A stretch of 64,000 nucleotides of DNA from JBBIPZ01 sp037442505 [NCBI: Deltaproteobacteria bacterium] (GTDB lineage: Bacteria; CALINM01). The position numbers and the translations under genes are program-made. The notes beneath the pieces are model-generated. The model worked only from the letters and a program-made list of their open reading frames with translations, did not search any database and was not told the DNA's origin. The stretch lies in the NCBI GenBank assembly GCA_037442505.1, contig JBBIPZ010000005.1, positions 1 through 64,000 on the forward strand, written 5' to 3'. Each line of letters starts with the position of its first letter. Position 1 is the first letter of the stretch. This document shows, piece by piece, positions 8,938-17,988 of the stretch.

Positions 8938-10398
8938 ATGAAAAAAATTCTTATTGTAGACGATGATATTTATGTAAGGGATGCTATATCAAACCTTCTT
9001 ATACAAAAAGGTTACTTTGTCGATAAAGCAGTAAATGGTGTAGAGGGTTTTAATCTTATCAAAGAAAATGATTATGACACATTCCTTATTGATTTAGTAA
9101 TGCCTGAAATGGGTGGAATTGAGCTATTGAAGGAGCTAAGTAACCTTAATATATTAACTCCAGCAATAGTGATAACGGCTTATGCTTCTTTAGAGACTGC
9201 TATAGAAGCAATGAAGTTAGGTGCGATAGATTACATAACTAAACCATTTAATGTAGATGAGCTAATAGTTGTTATTGAAAAAGCTATTCAGATAAAACAG
9301 CTTAAAATTCAAAATATAAATTATAAAAAGCAACTCAAGAAAGCTCATGGTTTTGTAAATATTATTGGCAATTCACAAAAAATGCAGGAGATTTTTTCAC
9401 TTATAACTAAGGTTGCTGACAGCGATGCCACAATACTTATAACAGGTGAATCTGGCACTGGTAAGGAACTTATAGCCAAGACCATACATTATAATAGCTA
9501 TCGTTCACAGTATCCTTTTGTCCCCATTAACTGTGGTGCCATCCCTAAAGAACTTTTAGAGTCTGAGTTTTTTGGCTATGAAAAAGGAGCATTTACTGGT
9601 GCTGTTTCATCTAAGAAAGGTAGAGTTGAATTAGCTGACAAAGGCACATTGTTTCTTGATGAAATCGGGGAACTTTTACTACCGTTACAGGTAAAACTTC
9701 TTAGATTTATTCAAGAAAGAGAGTTTGAGAGAGTAGGTGGGGGAAAGACATTAAAAGTCGATGTGAGAATTATAGCTGCTACGAATAGAGATCTCGAAAA
9801 AGATGTTATTGAAGGAAAATTTCGTGAAGACCTTTTTTATAGACTTAATGTTATACCTATTAACATTCCACCTCTTAGAGAAAGAATTGAAGATATTCCG
9901 TTACTTATTGAACATTTTAGTGAAAAGTTCTGTAAAAAAAGGAAAAGACCTGCTCTTAAGTTTGGAAAAGATATCTTGCAATGTCTTATGAGTTATAATT
10001 GGCCTGGAAATATCAGAGAATTAGAAAATCTTTGTGACAGATTGTCAGTCCTTGTTACTGGCAATAAGGTTGAGTTTTCAGATCTGCCAGAAAAAATTTT
10101 GTCAAACAAGAATGTAATTCAATGTGGTAAAAGTGAAAGTATTGATGTTACTAATGCAGATTTTGTATTTCCTGAAAATGGGATCGATTTGTATAAAGTA
10201 ATAGATGATTTTGAGAGAAAGGCTATAATTGAAGCTTTAAAAAGATCTAACGGCATAAAAAGTAAGGCTGCAACTCTTTTAGGTCTAAACAGAACAACTT
10301 TGATTGAAAAGATGAAGAAAATGCGTATTCCCTTTGATATGCCTACCACTGTAACAGAATCTAATTATTCTGATACTGTCACCTCTGCGACAGCTTAA
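8938..10398 (+). CDS. NtrC-family sigma-54-dependent response regulator
   Basis: A 486-residue regulator: receiver (1-115, phospho-acceptor D52 in [12 protein letters not shown], preceded by the acidic VDDD), AAA+ sigma-54 activation domain with Walker A GESGTGKE, the sigma-54-contacting GAFTGA loop and the R-finger stretch [11 protein letters not shown], and a Fis-type helix-turn-helix ([21 protein letters not shown]) near the C-terminus. It activates -24/-12 promoters by ATP hydrolysis when phosphorylated. I prefer ATG 8938 to the in-frame TTG at 8920 because [10 protein letters not shown] is the normal receiver start; the ribosome site is weak in either case. It lies 126 bases after the heme-domain kinase and is the likely output of one or both hybrid kinases. 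I found no -24/-12 target promoter close by, so its regulon is probably elsewhere. Confidence 0.92.
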   Translation: MKKILIVDDDIYVRDAISNLLIQKGYFVDKAVNGVEGFNLIKENDYDTFLIDLVMPEMGGIELLKELSNLNILTPAIVITAYASLETAIEAMKLGAIDYITKPFNVDELIVVIEKAIQIKQLKIQNINYKKQLKKAHGFVNIIGNSQKMQEIFSLITKVADSDATILITGESGTGKELIAKTIHYNSYRSQYPFVPINCGAIPKELLESEFFGYEKGAFTGAVSSKKGRVELADKGTLFLDEIGELLLPLQVKLLRFIQEREFERVGGGKTLKVDVRIIAATNRDLEKDVIEGKFREDLFYRLNVIPINIPPLRERIEDIPLLIEHFSEKFCKKRKRPALKFGKDILQCLMSYNWPGNIRELENLCDRLSVLVTGNKVEFSDLPEKILSNKNVIQCGKSESIDVTNADFVFPENGIDLYKVIDDFERKAIIEALKRSNGIKSKAATLLGLNRTTLIEKMKKMRIPFDMPTTVTESNYSDTVTSATA

Positions 10399-10412
10399 AA
10401 TTGTAACTACAC

Positions 10413-10563
10413 AAAAATCAATTTCAGGTTTACTTTTTAGCGTTGAATTATACATTTTCAAAACTTTAAGAGGAAAATGACTTTTCAAAAGCTAATTATG
10501 ACCTTTGCAAAACCTTTAATAACTTACAACATGAGAGCTGGTGATGAGCTTAAGAAGTTGTGA
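10413..10563 (+). pseudogene. Decayed copy of the glyQ promoter and first codons
   Basis: Bases 10413 to about 10520 match 25574 to about 25685, the promoter and start of glyQ. The first 36 bases differ at 3 positions, the next 20 (TACATTTTCAAAACTTTAAG) are identical, and the first 21 coding bases differ at one (both encode MTFQKLI). Beyond this the copy drifts. The ATG at 10477 opens a 28-codon frame ending at 10563 (MTFQKLIMTFAKP onward) that no longer resembles GlyQ. The -35 is TTTACT instead of TTGACT, and the -10 region (TATACATT) has lost two bases that in glyQ give an extended TG. Most likely the end of a past duplication or rearrangement. Whether it still fires as a promoter, towards the convergent mod-type genes, is unknown. 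Confidence 0.75.
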
Positions 10564-10581
10564 GAAGATAAAAAAGATTTG

Positions 10582-11658
10582 TTAAAACTTGGCCATAAAA
10601 AGGGCTTCTTTTTTCAACATAATCTCACCAGCCATGCCTTCTTTTAAATTAAGTTTTCTGATTACTCCGTAGGGCATGCATATCTCAATAGATTTATCTT
10701 TAATCTGAAAAATAATTTTCGATAGACTCTCCATACGATATATTTCTGATATATAGCCTTCAAGAATATTGTCGAAAAATTCCTTTTTTCTCCCCTCCCG
10801 TATATACATAACCTCATCAGAGCGAATACCGATATAGATTGGCTTTTCTTTCTCGAATTTTGGATATTTGGGTCTTTTTAAAACTTTAATTGATTTAGAA
10901 AAATCTGGAATGAAGACTATAATCTCTTTTTCCGTTTCATCTTCCATTATGCCTTTAAAGATATTTTTTATGCCTAAAAAATTGGCGATTGAGAAGGAAC
11001 GTGGGTAAAAGTAAAGCTCTTGTTTTTTAGATGTCTGGACGAGTTTTCCGTCGATTATCACAGAAATCACATCACCGATAAAAAAGGCTTCATCAAAATT
11101 ATGTGTTACATATAGAAGCGTTTGCTCGAACTCTTTCTGTATCTTTTTTATAAAAAAAAGTATATCTTCTGCTATTGCTTTATCTAAATTTGCCAGTGGC
11201 TCATCTAAAACGATAACGGCAGGCATCATGGCTAAAGCTCTTGCTAATGCTATCCGCTTTTTTTCACCACCACTTGTTTCTGTGATTTTTTTAGATAAAA
11301 GCTTCTGAAGTTCCATAGCTTCGATAATATGAGAGATAAACTCTTTATCGAAATTTTTCGATACTTTTGCTCCGTAACAGATGTTTTCATATACATTCAA
11401 ATGGGGAAATAGCCCTAAATCCTGTGGTACGTAGGCAATTGCCCTTTCATGTGTTGGTTTTTGAGTAACATCTTTTCCATACAAAATAATCTTCCCATTA
11501 TTTATCTTCTTTAAACCAAGGATGCACTCAAGGACGGTAGTCTTACCACTACCAGAAGGACCCATTAATATATGGCATTCTTTGTTTTTCACAGAAAAAC
11601 TAATATTGTGAAGGCTAAAACCTTTAGTAGAGTAGCCAATGTCTTCTACTTTTAACAT
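10582..11658 (-). CDS. modC: Molybdate/tungstate-type ABC transporter ATPase (ModC-like)
   Basis: A 358-residue ATP-binding subunit. Walker A is at residues 33-40 (GPSGSGKT), the Q-loop is VPQDLGLFP, the signature is ETSGGEKKRIALARAL and Walker B is VIVLDEPLANLD. The ATPase domain fills about 1-230. The last ~120 residues form a TOBE/MOP-like regulatory region, as in ModC and related oxyanion transporters, so substrate feedback is possible. The gene is last in a leftward operon, three bases after the permease gene. The set imports molybdate or tungstate; sulfate or another oxyanion cannot be excluded from the ATPase alone. Tungsten or molybdenum would serve the aldehyde oxidoreductase at 50503. 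Confidence 0.8.
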   Translation of the reverse strand: MLKVEDIGYSTKGFSLHNISFSVKNKECHILMGPSGSGKTTVLECILGLKKINNGKIILYGKDVTQKPTHERAIAYVPQDLGLFPHLNVYENICYGAKVSKNFDKEFISHIIEAMELQKLLSKKITETSGGEKKRIALARALAMMPAVIVLDEPLANLDKAIAEDILFFIKKIQKEFEQTLLYVTHNFDEAFFIGDVISVIIDGKLVQTSKKQELYFYPRSFSIANFLGIKNIFKGIMEDETEKEIIVFIPDFSKSIKVLKRPKYPKFEKEKPIYIGIRSDEVMYIREGRKKEFFDNILEGYISEIYRMESLSKIIFQIKDKSIEICMPYGVIRKLNLKEGMAGEIMLKKEALFMAKF

Positions 11659-11661
11659 AGT

Positions 11662-12432
11662 TTAAATTCTCTCGAATTTTTTAAAAAATGTGCTGAAAAC
11701 AACAATACTCCCAATACCCAAGGAGAGTATTATCACTATCAGGACTACAGCCTCTTCTAAGTTTGCGCTTGCAAGACTCATAAAAATAGCTATCGGAAGA
11801 GTTTCAGTTTTCATACTCATTGTTCCTGCGACAGTAATGGTAGCTCCAAATTCTCCAAGAGCTTTAGCCCATACCAGTATAAAAGTTGCCCAGATGCCTT
11901 TTTTTGCCATTGGCAGTGAGACTGTTTTAAATGCTGTAAAAGGTGTTGCCCCGAGTGTTTTAGCCACTTCTTCATAGCGTTTTGGTATCTGATCAAAGGA
12001 AGATTTTAAAAGTCTCGTAGCAATACCAGCGGTAGCTGTGAATTGAGCTACAATTATTCCTAAAAAGGTAAATGTTACATCAAATCCCATTTTTCTAAAA
12101 AAATCTCCAAAGGGAGTATTAAAAAAGATAAGTATCATAGCACCAAGCGCAGCAGGAGAGACAATTAAAGGCAATTCTAAAATCGTATCAATTAATCTCC
12201 TGAAAGGGATATCAAATCGTGAGATGACGTAGCCAGCTGGGATACCAATAATAACAGCAAGAAAGGCTACCATCGTAGCGGTAGCAAGGCTTAAGTTTAG
12301 AGAAAATATAGTTCGTTTGGAGGTTAAAATTTCAAAAAAATGAGTGATGTCAAAGAAGTAAAATAACGAGGAAATTAGCAAAAGATATAAGAAAAGTTGA
12401 ATATATGCGAAGGCAGAGAATATTTTTTTCAT
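11662..12432 (-). CDS. modB: ABC transporter permease, molybdate/tungstate type (ModB-like)
   Basis: A 256-residue inner-membrane permease with about six hydrophobic segments. The cytoplasmic loop that docks the ATPase is clear: EEVAKTLGATPFTAFKTVSLPMAKKG carries the EAA motif spacing (shown here as a landmark around residues 155-180), followed by WAKALGEFGATITVAG, which is characteristic of ModB/CysT-type permeases. It starts 13 bases after the binding-protein gene and ends three bases before the ATPase gene. The family is secure; the exact oxyanion is inferred from the companion genes. Confidence 0.82.
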   Translation of the reverse strand: MKKIFSAFAYIQLFLYLLLISSLFYFFDITHFFEILTSKRTIFSLNLSLATATMVAFLAVIIGIPAGYVISRFDIPFRRLIDTILELPLIVSPAALGAMILIFFNTPFGDFFRKMGFDVTFTFLGIIVAQFTATAGIATRLLKSSFDQIPKRYEEVAKTLGATPFTAFKTVSLPMAKKGIWATFILVWAKALGEFGATITVAGTMSMKTETLPIAIFMSLASANLEEAVVLIVIILSLGIGSIVVFSTFFKKFERI

Positions 12433-12445
12433 GGCTAATTATTTT

Positions 12446-13285
12446 TTACCAGTCTTCTGGTATATTGTAAACTCCACCTATGGGCTTTTTTTCTCCAAGC
12501 CATTTAAAAGCCTCGTCTGGAGAAACAAAATAATGGTGTTTTTTGAAAATAGATTTACCTTCTGCTGACAGTACGAAATCTATAAAAGACTGAGCTAATT
12601 CTTTGTTATTGGTATATCTGGAGATTGCAACAGGAATATAGCCAATTCTTATAATCTCACATGGTTTTAAAGGGATTGTCTCGATTCTATCTGGATCCCA
12701 ATGCTGAAAAACACTCCAGCCAATTACAGCATCAACAGCTTTTAAGGATAGTATAGTAGCAGTTTTTTCACAACTTTCTGTATAGTTTTTTAGATTTTTC
12801 TTGAAGAGTTTTTTTTCTTCATTATTAAAATTTTTTTCTATAATTTCGACGGCATAAAGACCAACACATACACCATCGGGATTTGCTATTGCAACCTTTA
12901 TGTTAGGTCTTGTCAAATCTTTAAGAGATTTTATTTTTTTGGGATTGTCTTTCCATACATTAATTGATGGTACAAGATATACAACCTTTTTTTCTGTTTC
13001 ATGGAAAATCGCCCCTTTTTTCTTTGCAAGCTCCATATAATCTGAAGAGCCGGGAAAGTATAAATCACCCTTTTTGCTCAAAATCATCTGTGCCAGAATA
13101 TAACCGGAGCCACCAAATACAATCTCAACCTTATTTCCAGTCTTTTTTTCATAGGCTTTTGCTAGCTCTTCCAGGGGAGGCTTCGATGCAGCACCGGCAA
13201 AGACTAAAATATAGTCTTGTTTAGCAAAAGAAATATTACATAAAAATAGTGAAATAATTGTAAAAAGAGACACGAAGAATTTCAT
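12446..13285 (-). CDS. modA: Periplasmic oxyanion-binding protein (ModA-like)
   Basis: A 279-residue exported binding protein with a signal peptide (MKFFVSLFTIISLFLCNISFA, cleavage about residue 21). The mature part begins with the beta strand and oxyanion loop typical of ModA (ILVFAGAASKPPLEEL; classical ModA has AAAS here). It continues with GGSGYILAQM, GDLYFPGSSDYMELAKKKG and IKVAIANPDGVCVGLYA, matching the ModA-like branch common in anaerobes. It delivers molybdate or tungstate to the permease. The variant binding loop means the anion could differ. It is first in the operon. A promoter-like pair (TTGCTT at 13317-13322 and TACAAT at 13294-13299, 17 apart) ends only 8 bases before the ATG, so the 5' leader would be almost absent. 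No molybdenum-cofactor riboswitch is visible upstream. Confidence 0.8.
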   Translation of the reverse strand: MKFFVSLFTIISLFLCNISFAKQDYILVFAGAASKPPLEELAKAYEKKTGNKVEIVFGGSGYILAQMILSKKGDLYFPGSSDYMELAKKKGAIFHETEKKVVYLVPSINVWKDNPKKIKSLKDLTRPNIKVAIANPDGVCVGLYAVEIIEKNFNNEEKKLFKKNLKNYTESCEKTATILSLKAVDAVIGWSVFQHWDPDRIETIPLKPCEIIRIGYIPVAISRYTNNKELAQSFIDFVLSAEGKSIFKKHHYFVSPDEAFKWLGEKKPIGGVYNIPEDW

Positions 13286-13293
13286 GTCATTAA

Positions 13294-13322
13294 ATTGTAT
13301 AAAAACTAACCATTTTAAGCAA
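13294..13322 (-). promoter_or_regulatory. Candidate promoter of the mod-type operon
   Basis: On the minus strand, TTGCTT (13322-13317) and TACAAT (13299-13294) are 17 bases apart, a sigma-70 layout. The -10 ends 8 bases before the ATG at 13285, predicting a leader of about two bases. Divergent from the promoter at 13514. Confidence 0.4.
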
Positions 13323-13513
13323 GTTTTTGTTGGATAAGTTGCTTTTTAGCTATTCTAAATGAATTATAGTTTGGGCACATTATGTTCGCAACCGAAGAAT
13401 CTAATATTCAAAATTAAAAACATATAAACTTTACTTCCTTAAGTTTTTAGTAAGGCGGTACTTGGTAAAAAGTGTTTATTTATTGTCTTTTTATTTTCAG
13501 ATTTTTGTGATGC

Positions 13514-13522
13514 TGTTATAAT
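13514..13522 (+). promoter_or_regulatory. Extended -10 element directly before a start codon
   Basis: TGTTATAAT is a perfect extended -10 (TG-N-TATAAT). Only six bases separate it from ATG 13529, so transcription should begin at or next to the A of the start codon. No clear -35 is present at 16-18 bases, as is common for extended -10 promoters. No ribosome-binding site is visible either, which fits a leaderless message. Confidence 0.55.
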
Positions 13523-13528
13523 AAAAAT

Positions 13529-15193
13529 ATGAAGTTTTTATTAAGATTTTTTGCTTTGTTTTTTCTTTTTTTCTCATCTCAAACTCAACTGGTTTTTTCT
13601 GAAGATGCTATACGTGTTGGTATTTCCTCGATGATTACGCCTGTGGATACGGTTAAATATTATGATGATATTGTGAACTATATCGGCAAAAAATTGGGCA
13701 AAAATGTAGTCCTTATTCACAAAAAGAAGTATGAAGAAATGAACAGGCTTATGGAAAGAAGAGAAATTGACATTGCCTTTATTTGCACAGCTGCATATGT
13801 TCAATTGAGTGAGAATGCCCGTGTAGAAATTGTTGCTGCACCTGTAAAGGAAGAAAAAACCTTCTATAAAAGTTATATTATCGTTCACAGAGAAAGTAAC
13901 ATAAATAGTTTTGCCGATTTAAGAGATAAAACCTTTGTCTTCGTAGATCCTCTATCTAATACAGGCTATCTATACCCACTATACAGGCTGTCAAAAATGA
14001 AAGAACGCCCAGAATCATTTTTTAGCAAGACTTCATTTAGTTACAGTCACAATAAGTCTATCGAGCTTGTGGCGAAAAAGTTGGTTGATGGAGCTGCTGT
14101 AGAAAACCTTGTTTTTAATTATATGAGGGAAACAAACTCACCTTATGTCTCACAGGTAAAGATAATCGAAGAATCTATTGACTTTGCTAGCCCTCCCATT
14201 ATCATTCGTTCTGAATTACCTAAGAAGTTTAAAAACGAGATTAAAGATATAATTCTTGATATGCACAATGATAAGGAAGGTAAAGAGATACTGTCAAATA
14301 TGAAAATCAAGAGGTTTGCCTATGTGCGTAAAAAGGATTACAATGTAATTAGACAGATGATGGACATTGTAGAGAAGTCTTTTGAGAAGTTAATAAAGAC
14401 AAAAAGGAAAAACCATCTTGTTTTTGGGATACCGGATAGCAAAAATCCAAGAATTCTTTTTGAAAAGTATCAACCACTTATTGATTATCTTTCTTCTAAA
14501 ACTGGAATGGAGTTTCAACTGGTTATTAAAAATCACAAAGATCTACGAAAATCTTTAATAAACGGAGAGATTGATTCAGGCATTATTGGGTTTCTTGATT
14601 TGTATAATATAAATAGTGAACAGTTAATTGAAGTGATTGGGATACCCAAAAATGGTGAGAACAAAAGTTATTATAAAGTAGCTTTTGTTACAAAGGATAA
14701 AAAGATTAAAAAGTTAGGTGATTTGAATGGCAAACGCGTTGGTTTTGGTCCTGTTAAGTCTGATGAACTTAATTTGATACCAAGACTTATGTTAGCACAG
14801 AGCGGCATGCATTTAGCAGAATTAAAAAAATATAAACATTATGGCTATGAAGATACAATTATTAAAGCTTTGCTAAGAGATGAGATTGATGCAGGTGTCA
14901 TAAGAGATGTCCATAAGGAAAAGATCGAGAGGTTGGGTTTTAGAATAATAGAAATGTCTAAAGATGTGCATTATGGTCCTTTAGTTATGAGAAAAGATCT
15001 TGAAGAGGATTTAAAAAATAAATTTAAAAATATAGTTTTTAATTTGCCTCCAGAAGTACTTAAAGAACTTGACTATGATCTACAGGGCGGTTTTGATAAG
15101 GTTGACGTATCAATTTACAGCTCCATTGAAAAGAGTTATAAGAAAATTCCATCAGGTTGTGGTATAAGATGTCATCCCGGTTCAAAGATTTAA
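13529..15193 (+). CDS. Tandem PhnD-like periplasmic binding protein of a three-component sensor
   Basis: A 554-residue exported protein: signal peptide (about 1-24), then two consecutive PhnD-type (phosphate/phosphonate-like) binding domains, at roughly 27-270 and 300-530. Repeated landmarks are the first strand (AIRVGISSMITPVDTVKYYDD and LVFGIPDSKNPRILFEKYQ), the IDIAFICTAAYVQL/IDSGIIGFLDLYN stretch, and the LRDKTFVFVDPLSNTGYLYP/LNGKRVGFGPVKSDELNLIP loop. In transporters PhnD is a single domain with permease genes nearby. Here a histidine kinase overlaps its 3' end by 25 bases, so it is more likely a periplasmic ligand sensor for that kinase. The last residues, CGIRCHPGSKI, hold a CxxxCH that may be chance. 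The start is fixed by the signal peptide. The ligand is unknown. Confidence 0.86.
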   Translation: MKFLLRFFALFFLFFSSQTQLVFSEDAIRVGISSMITPVDTVKYYDDIVNYIGKKLGKNVVLIHKKKYEEMNRLMERREIDIAFICTAAYVQLSENARVEIVAAPVKEEKTFYKSYIIVHRESNINSFADLRDKTFVFVDPLSNTGYLYPLYRLSKMKERPESFFSKTSFSYSHNKSIELVAKKLVDGAAVENLVFNYMRETNSPYVSQVKIIEESIDFASPPIIIRSELPKKFKNEIKDIILDMHNDKEGKEILSNMKIKRFAYVRKKDYNVIRQMMDIVEKSFEKLIKTKRKNHLVFGIPDSKNPRILFEKYQPLIDYLSSKTGMEFQLVIKNHKDLRKSLINGEIDSGIIGFLDLYNINSEQLIEVIGIPKNGENKSYYKVAFVTKDKKIKKLGDLNGKRVGFGPVKSDELNLIPRLMLAQSGMHLAELKKYKHYGYEDTIIKALLRDEIDAGVIRDVHKEKIERLGFRIIEMSKDVHYGPLVMRKDLEEDLKNKFKNIVFNLPPEVLKELDYDLQGGFDKVDVSIYSSIEKSYKKIPSGCGIRCHPGSKI

Positions 15194-16647
15194 GAAAAAT
15201 TTTAAGCCTCAATATTCGAAAGAAGTTCATACTTATTAATTTATCTATATTTGTTTTTCTGTCCCTTTTTACAAGCCTTTACTTTTTCAATTTTGAGAAA
15301 AAAAATCTTTATAAAAAAATAATATCGGAAGTTAAACTTTTTGGCGAAACTCTGGTAATTCCTATTGTTAACGATTTAATTTATGAAAAACTTGGTCTCG
15401 TAGAAGAAGGTGGACTTCTTGATAACTATATCCAAGAAATTTTCACAGAAAAAAAGCTAAACTTTACCTATATAGCTGTTTTAGATGAAAATGACAGGGT
15501 CGTGTCTCACAGTGATATAGCCCAATATGGTAAAGTTTTTGATGATGAATTGATAAAAAAGGTTAATAATGAGAAAAAGACTTTAGTAAACTTTAAGGAA
15601 GATTTTTTCTTTTGTAATTATGCAGAAGTGCTCGTACCTCTTTTTATAGGAGAAAAAAAGTGGGGGACTTTAAGATTTGGTTTGGATTTTAATAATGAAC
15701 GTAGTGAGTTTTTTGTCGCTATATTTAAAATTTTTCTTATAACCATTTTGTTGGTTTTTTTAGGATATCTGCTCGTGTTATATTTGAGCAATTTATTCGT
15801 AACCCCAATAATCAACCTTGCAAACGCTATGTCAAAGACAGATATGGAAAAGCTGGATACCTATATTCCGGTTAAAGGTTCAGATGAGTTTGCCTATTTA
15901 ACAACTCAGTTTAATAATATGATAGAAAGAATAAAGATTGCTAATGATGAATTGAAAAAAAGAAACCAGATGCTACTCCAATCAGAGAAATTAGCATCCA
16001 TAGGTATTTTAGCTTCTGGTATAGCTCATGAAATAAACAACCCGTTAGGTGGTATATTTAACTGCTTACATATGCTTAATGAGAATAAGGAATTTCAGAA
16101 CTCAGAGTATCTGGAACTTATTAAGGACGGTCTTGAGAGAATAGAGAATACAGTTAAAAAACTTCTCTGGATGTCAAGAAAAGGCGAAGAACAAAAAGAG
16201 GTTGTATATTTTGAAAATTTAATAGATCATGTACTTGAGTTTGTAAGTTATAATCTTTCTAAAAAAAGGATAAAAATAATTAAAGAGGTTGAAAAGGGGT
16301 TAAAAGCCTTTGTTAGCAGGCCTGATCTTGAACAGGTGCTTTTAAATCTTATTATAAATGCTATTCAGGCGATAGATAATGAAGGAAATATCATCATTCG
16401 TTGTAAAGATGGAGAGCAGGTCATTTTCTTTGAAGTAAAGGATGATGGGATTGGAATTGGAGAAGAAAACTTAAGTAAGATTTTTGATCCCTTCTTTACA
16501 ACAAAAAAGCAAGGGGAAGGTACAGGTTTAGGGCTATGGATAACCTATGAGATAATAAAAAATATGGGTGGAGACATATGGGTTGAGAGTAAAAAAGGCT
16601 CTGGAACAAGCATATACTTTACGATAAGAAAGGAGTTAATAAACTAA
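15169..16647 (+). CDS. Membrane sensor histidine kinase (NtrB/HAMP type)
   Basis: A 492-residue kinase. Membrane segment one is at about 20-42, a ~135-residue periplasmic domain follows, then segment two (about 180-205), HAMP (205-260), the dimerisation domain with H287 (SGIAHEINNPLGG) and an ATPase domain (NLIINAIQAI, KDDGIGIG, GEGTGLGLWITYE). The start at ATG 15169 gives MSSRFKDL and overlaps the PhnD-like gene by 25 bases; the upstream in-frame TTG at 15157 is less likely. It is followed directly (stop then ATG with no gap) by its NtrC-type regulator. It probably reads the ligand state of the tandem binding protein across the membrane and phosphorylates that regulator. Confidence 0.93.
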   Translation: MSSRFKDLRKILSLNIRKKFILINLSIFVFLSLFTSLYFFNFEKKNLYKKIISEVKLFGETLVIPIVNDLIYEKLGLVEEGGLLDNYIQEIFTEKKLNFTYIAVLDENDRVVSHSDIAQYGKVFDDELIKKVNNEKKTLVNFKEDFFFCNYAEVLVPLFIGEKKWGTLRFGLDFNNERSEFFVAIFKIFLITILLVFLGYLLVLYLSNLFVTPIINLANAMSKTDMEKLDTYIPVKGSDEFAYLTTQFNNMIERIKIANDELKKRNQMLLQSEKLASIGILASGIAHEINNPLGGIFNCLHMLNENKEFQNSEYLELIKDGLERIENTVKKLLWMSRKGEEQKEVVYFENLIDHVLEFVSYNLSKKRIKIIKEVEKGLKAFVSRPDLEQVLLNLIINAIQAIDNEGNIIIRCKDGEQVIFFEVKDDGIGIGEENLSKIFDPFFTTKKQGEGTGLGLWITYEIIKNMGGDIWVESKKGSGTSIYFTIRKELIN

Positions 16648-17988
16648 ATGTCGGCAAATATATTGATAGTAGAAGATGAAAAGTTAATGAGAATAACACT
16701 TGAAGACTTTCTTAAAAATAATGGTTATGAAGTGTTTTCAACGGATAGTGGCTATGAAGGATTGGAAATATTTGAAAAAACAGAGTTAGATTGTGTGATA
16801 ACAGATGTTAAGTTGCCTGATATTGATGGTATAAACGTTCTTGAAGAGATTAGAAAAAAAGATTTTACCCTGCCAGTAATTATTATCACTGCCTATGGAA
16901 CGATAAAGATGGCAGTATCAGCAATTAAGTCTGGAGCCTTTGATTACATTACCAAGCCATTTTCTTTAGATGAGTTTTTAGTTGTGATAGAAAGAGCATT
17001 GGAGCATAAAAAAATAAAAGATGAAAATATCAGTCTAAAAAGAAAGATTGAAAACTTACTCTCACCTCATAATCTCATAGGTGAAAGCAAGCAGATTAAG
17101 GATATTTATCAAATAGCATACAGGATAGCTAATCTTGATTCTTCAGTACTTATAACAGGCGAGACTGGAACAGGAAAAGAGCTTGTGGCAAATATAATTC
17201 ATTATTCTGGAAACAGAAAGGATAAACCTTTTGTAAAAATAAATTGTGCTGCCATTCCATCAGAGCTTATTGAAAGTGAGCTTTTTGGATATGAAAAAGG
17301 TGCTTTTACAGGTGCAACATCAAGAAAGATTGGTAAATTTGAGCTTGCTAATGGCGGAACGCTCTTTCTTGATGAAATAGGCGAAATACCACTTGGTTTA
17401 CAGCCAAAACTATTGAGAGTTTTGCAGGATAAGACAATAGAAAGAATAGGTGGGCTTAAAAGTATAAAAGTTAATGTAAGAATTATTGCTGCAACTAATA
17501 AAAATCTGGAAGAAGAGGTTAAAAAAGGCAGTTTTAGAGAAGATCTTTTTTACAGATTGTCCGTTATTCCTGTGTACGTTCCCCCTCTCAGGGAAAGAAA
17601 AGAAGATATTCCATTACTTATGGAATATTTTTTAAAAAAGTACAATACAAGGTTTTTAAAAGAGGTTAGACTGTCAAAAGAGCTAATCTTAAAACTTATG
17701 GAATATGACTTTCCAGGTAATGTCCGGGAACTAGAAAATCTTATAGAACGTTTGGTTGCGCTTGCGGGAGAAAGAGAAGAACTTGGTGTAAATTTATTTG
17801 ATAAAATAACAAGCTTGTCACGCAAAACTTTCGATAGAATTTTAACATTAGATGAGTATGTATCAAAAGTTGAACTGAATTATATTAAACGTATTTTAGC
17901 ATTATGTGATGGCAACAAAACAAAGGCGGCAGAATTGCTTGGCATCAGCAGAAAGAACCTGTGGGAAAAGTTAAAACAGGAAATGTAA
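16648..17988 (+). CDS. NtrC-family sigma-54-dependent response regulator
   Basis: A 446-residue regulator with a receiver (D53 in [12 protein letters not shown], acidic VEDE), an AAA+ domain (Walker A GETGTGKE, sigma-54 loop [17 protein letters not shown]) and a Fis-type helix-turn-helix at the end ([20 protein letters not shown]). Its ATG follows the kinase stop without a base between, so both are made together. The ATG has little ribosome-site signal of its own and probably relies on coupling. The pair with the PhnD-like sensor is a complete three-component system. Downstream bases 17989-18339 hold no good GG-N10-GC promoter, so the regulated genes are not evident here. Confidence 0.93.
   Translation: MSANILIVEDEKLMRITLEDFLKNNGYEVFSTDSGYEGLEIFEKTELDCVITDVKLPDIDGINVLEEIRKKDFTLPVIIITAYGTIKMAVSAIKSGAFDYITKPFSLDEFLVVIERALEHKKIKDENISLKRKIENLLSPHNLIGESKQIKDIYQIAYRIANLDSSVLITGETGTGKELVANIIHYSGNRKDKPFVKINCAAIPSELIESELFGYEKGAFTGATSRKIGKFELANGGTLFLDEIGEIPLGLQPKLLRVLQDKTIERIGGLKSIKVNVRIIAATNKNLEEEVKKGSFREDLFYRLSVIPVYVPPLRERKEDIPLLMEYFLKKYNTRFLKEVRLSKELILKLMEYDFPGNVRELENLIERLVALAGEREELGVNLFDKITSLSRKTFDRILTLDEYVSKVELNYIKRILALCDGNKTKAAELLGISRKNLWEKLKQEM

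Noticed and set aside
13370-13395. Sigma-54 promoter (GGGCACATTATGTTCGCA)
   Set aside because: The GG and GC are 12 bases apart rather than 10, and an extended -10 directly before the gene is a better explanation.
13286-13528. Molybdenum-cofactor riboswitch before the mod-type operon
   Set aside because: The predicted leader is nearly absent and no conserved core is visible.
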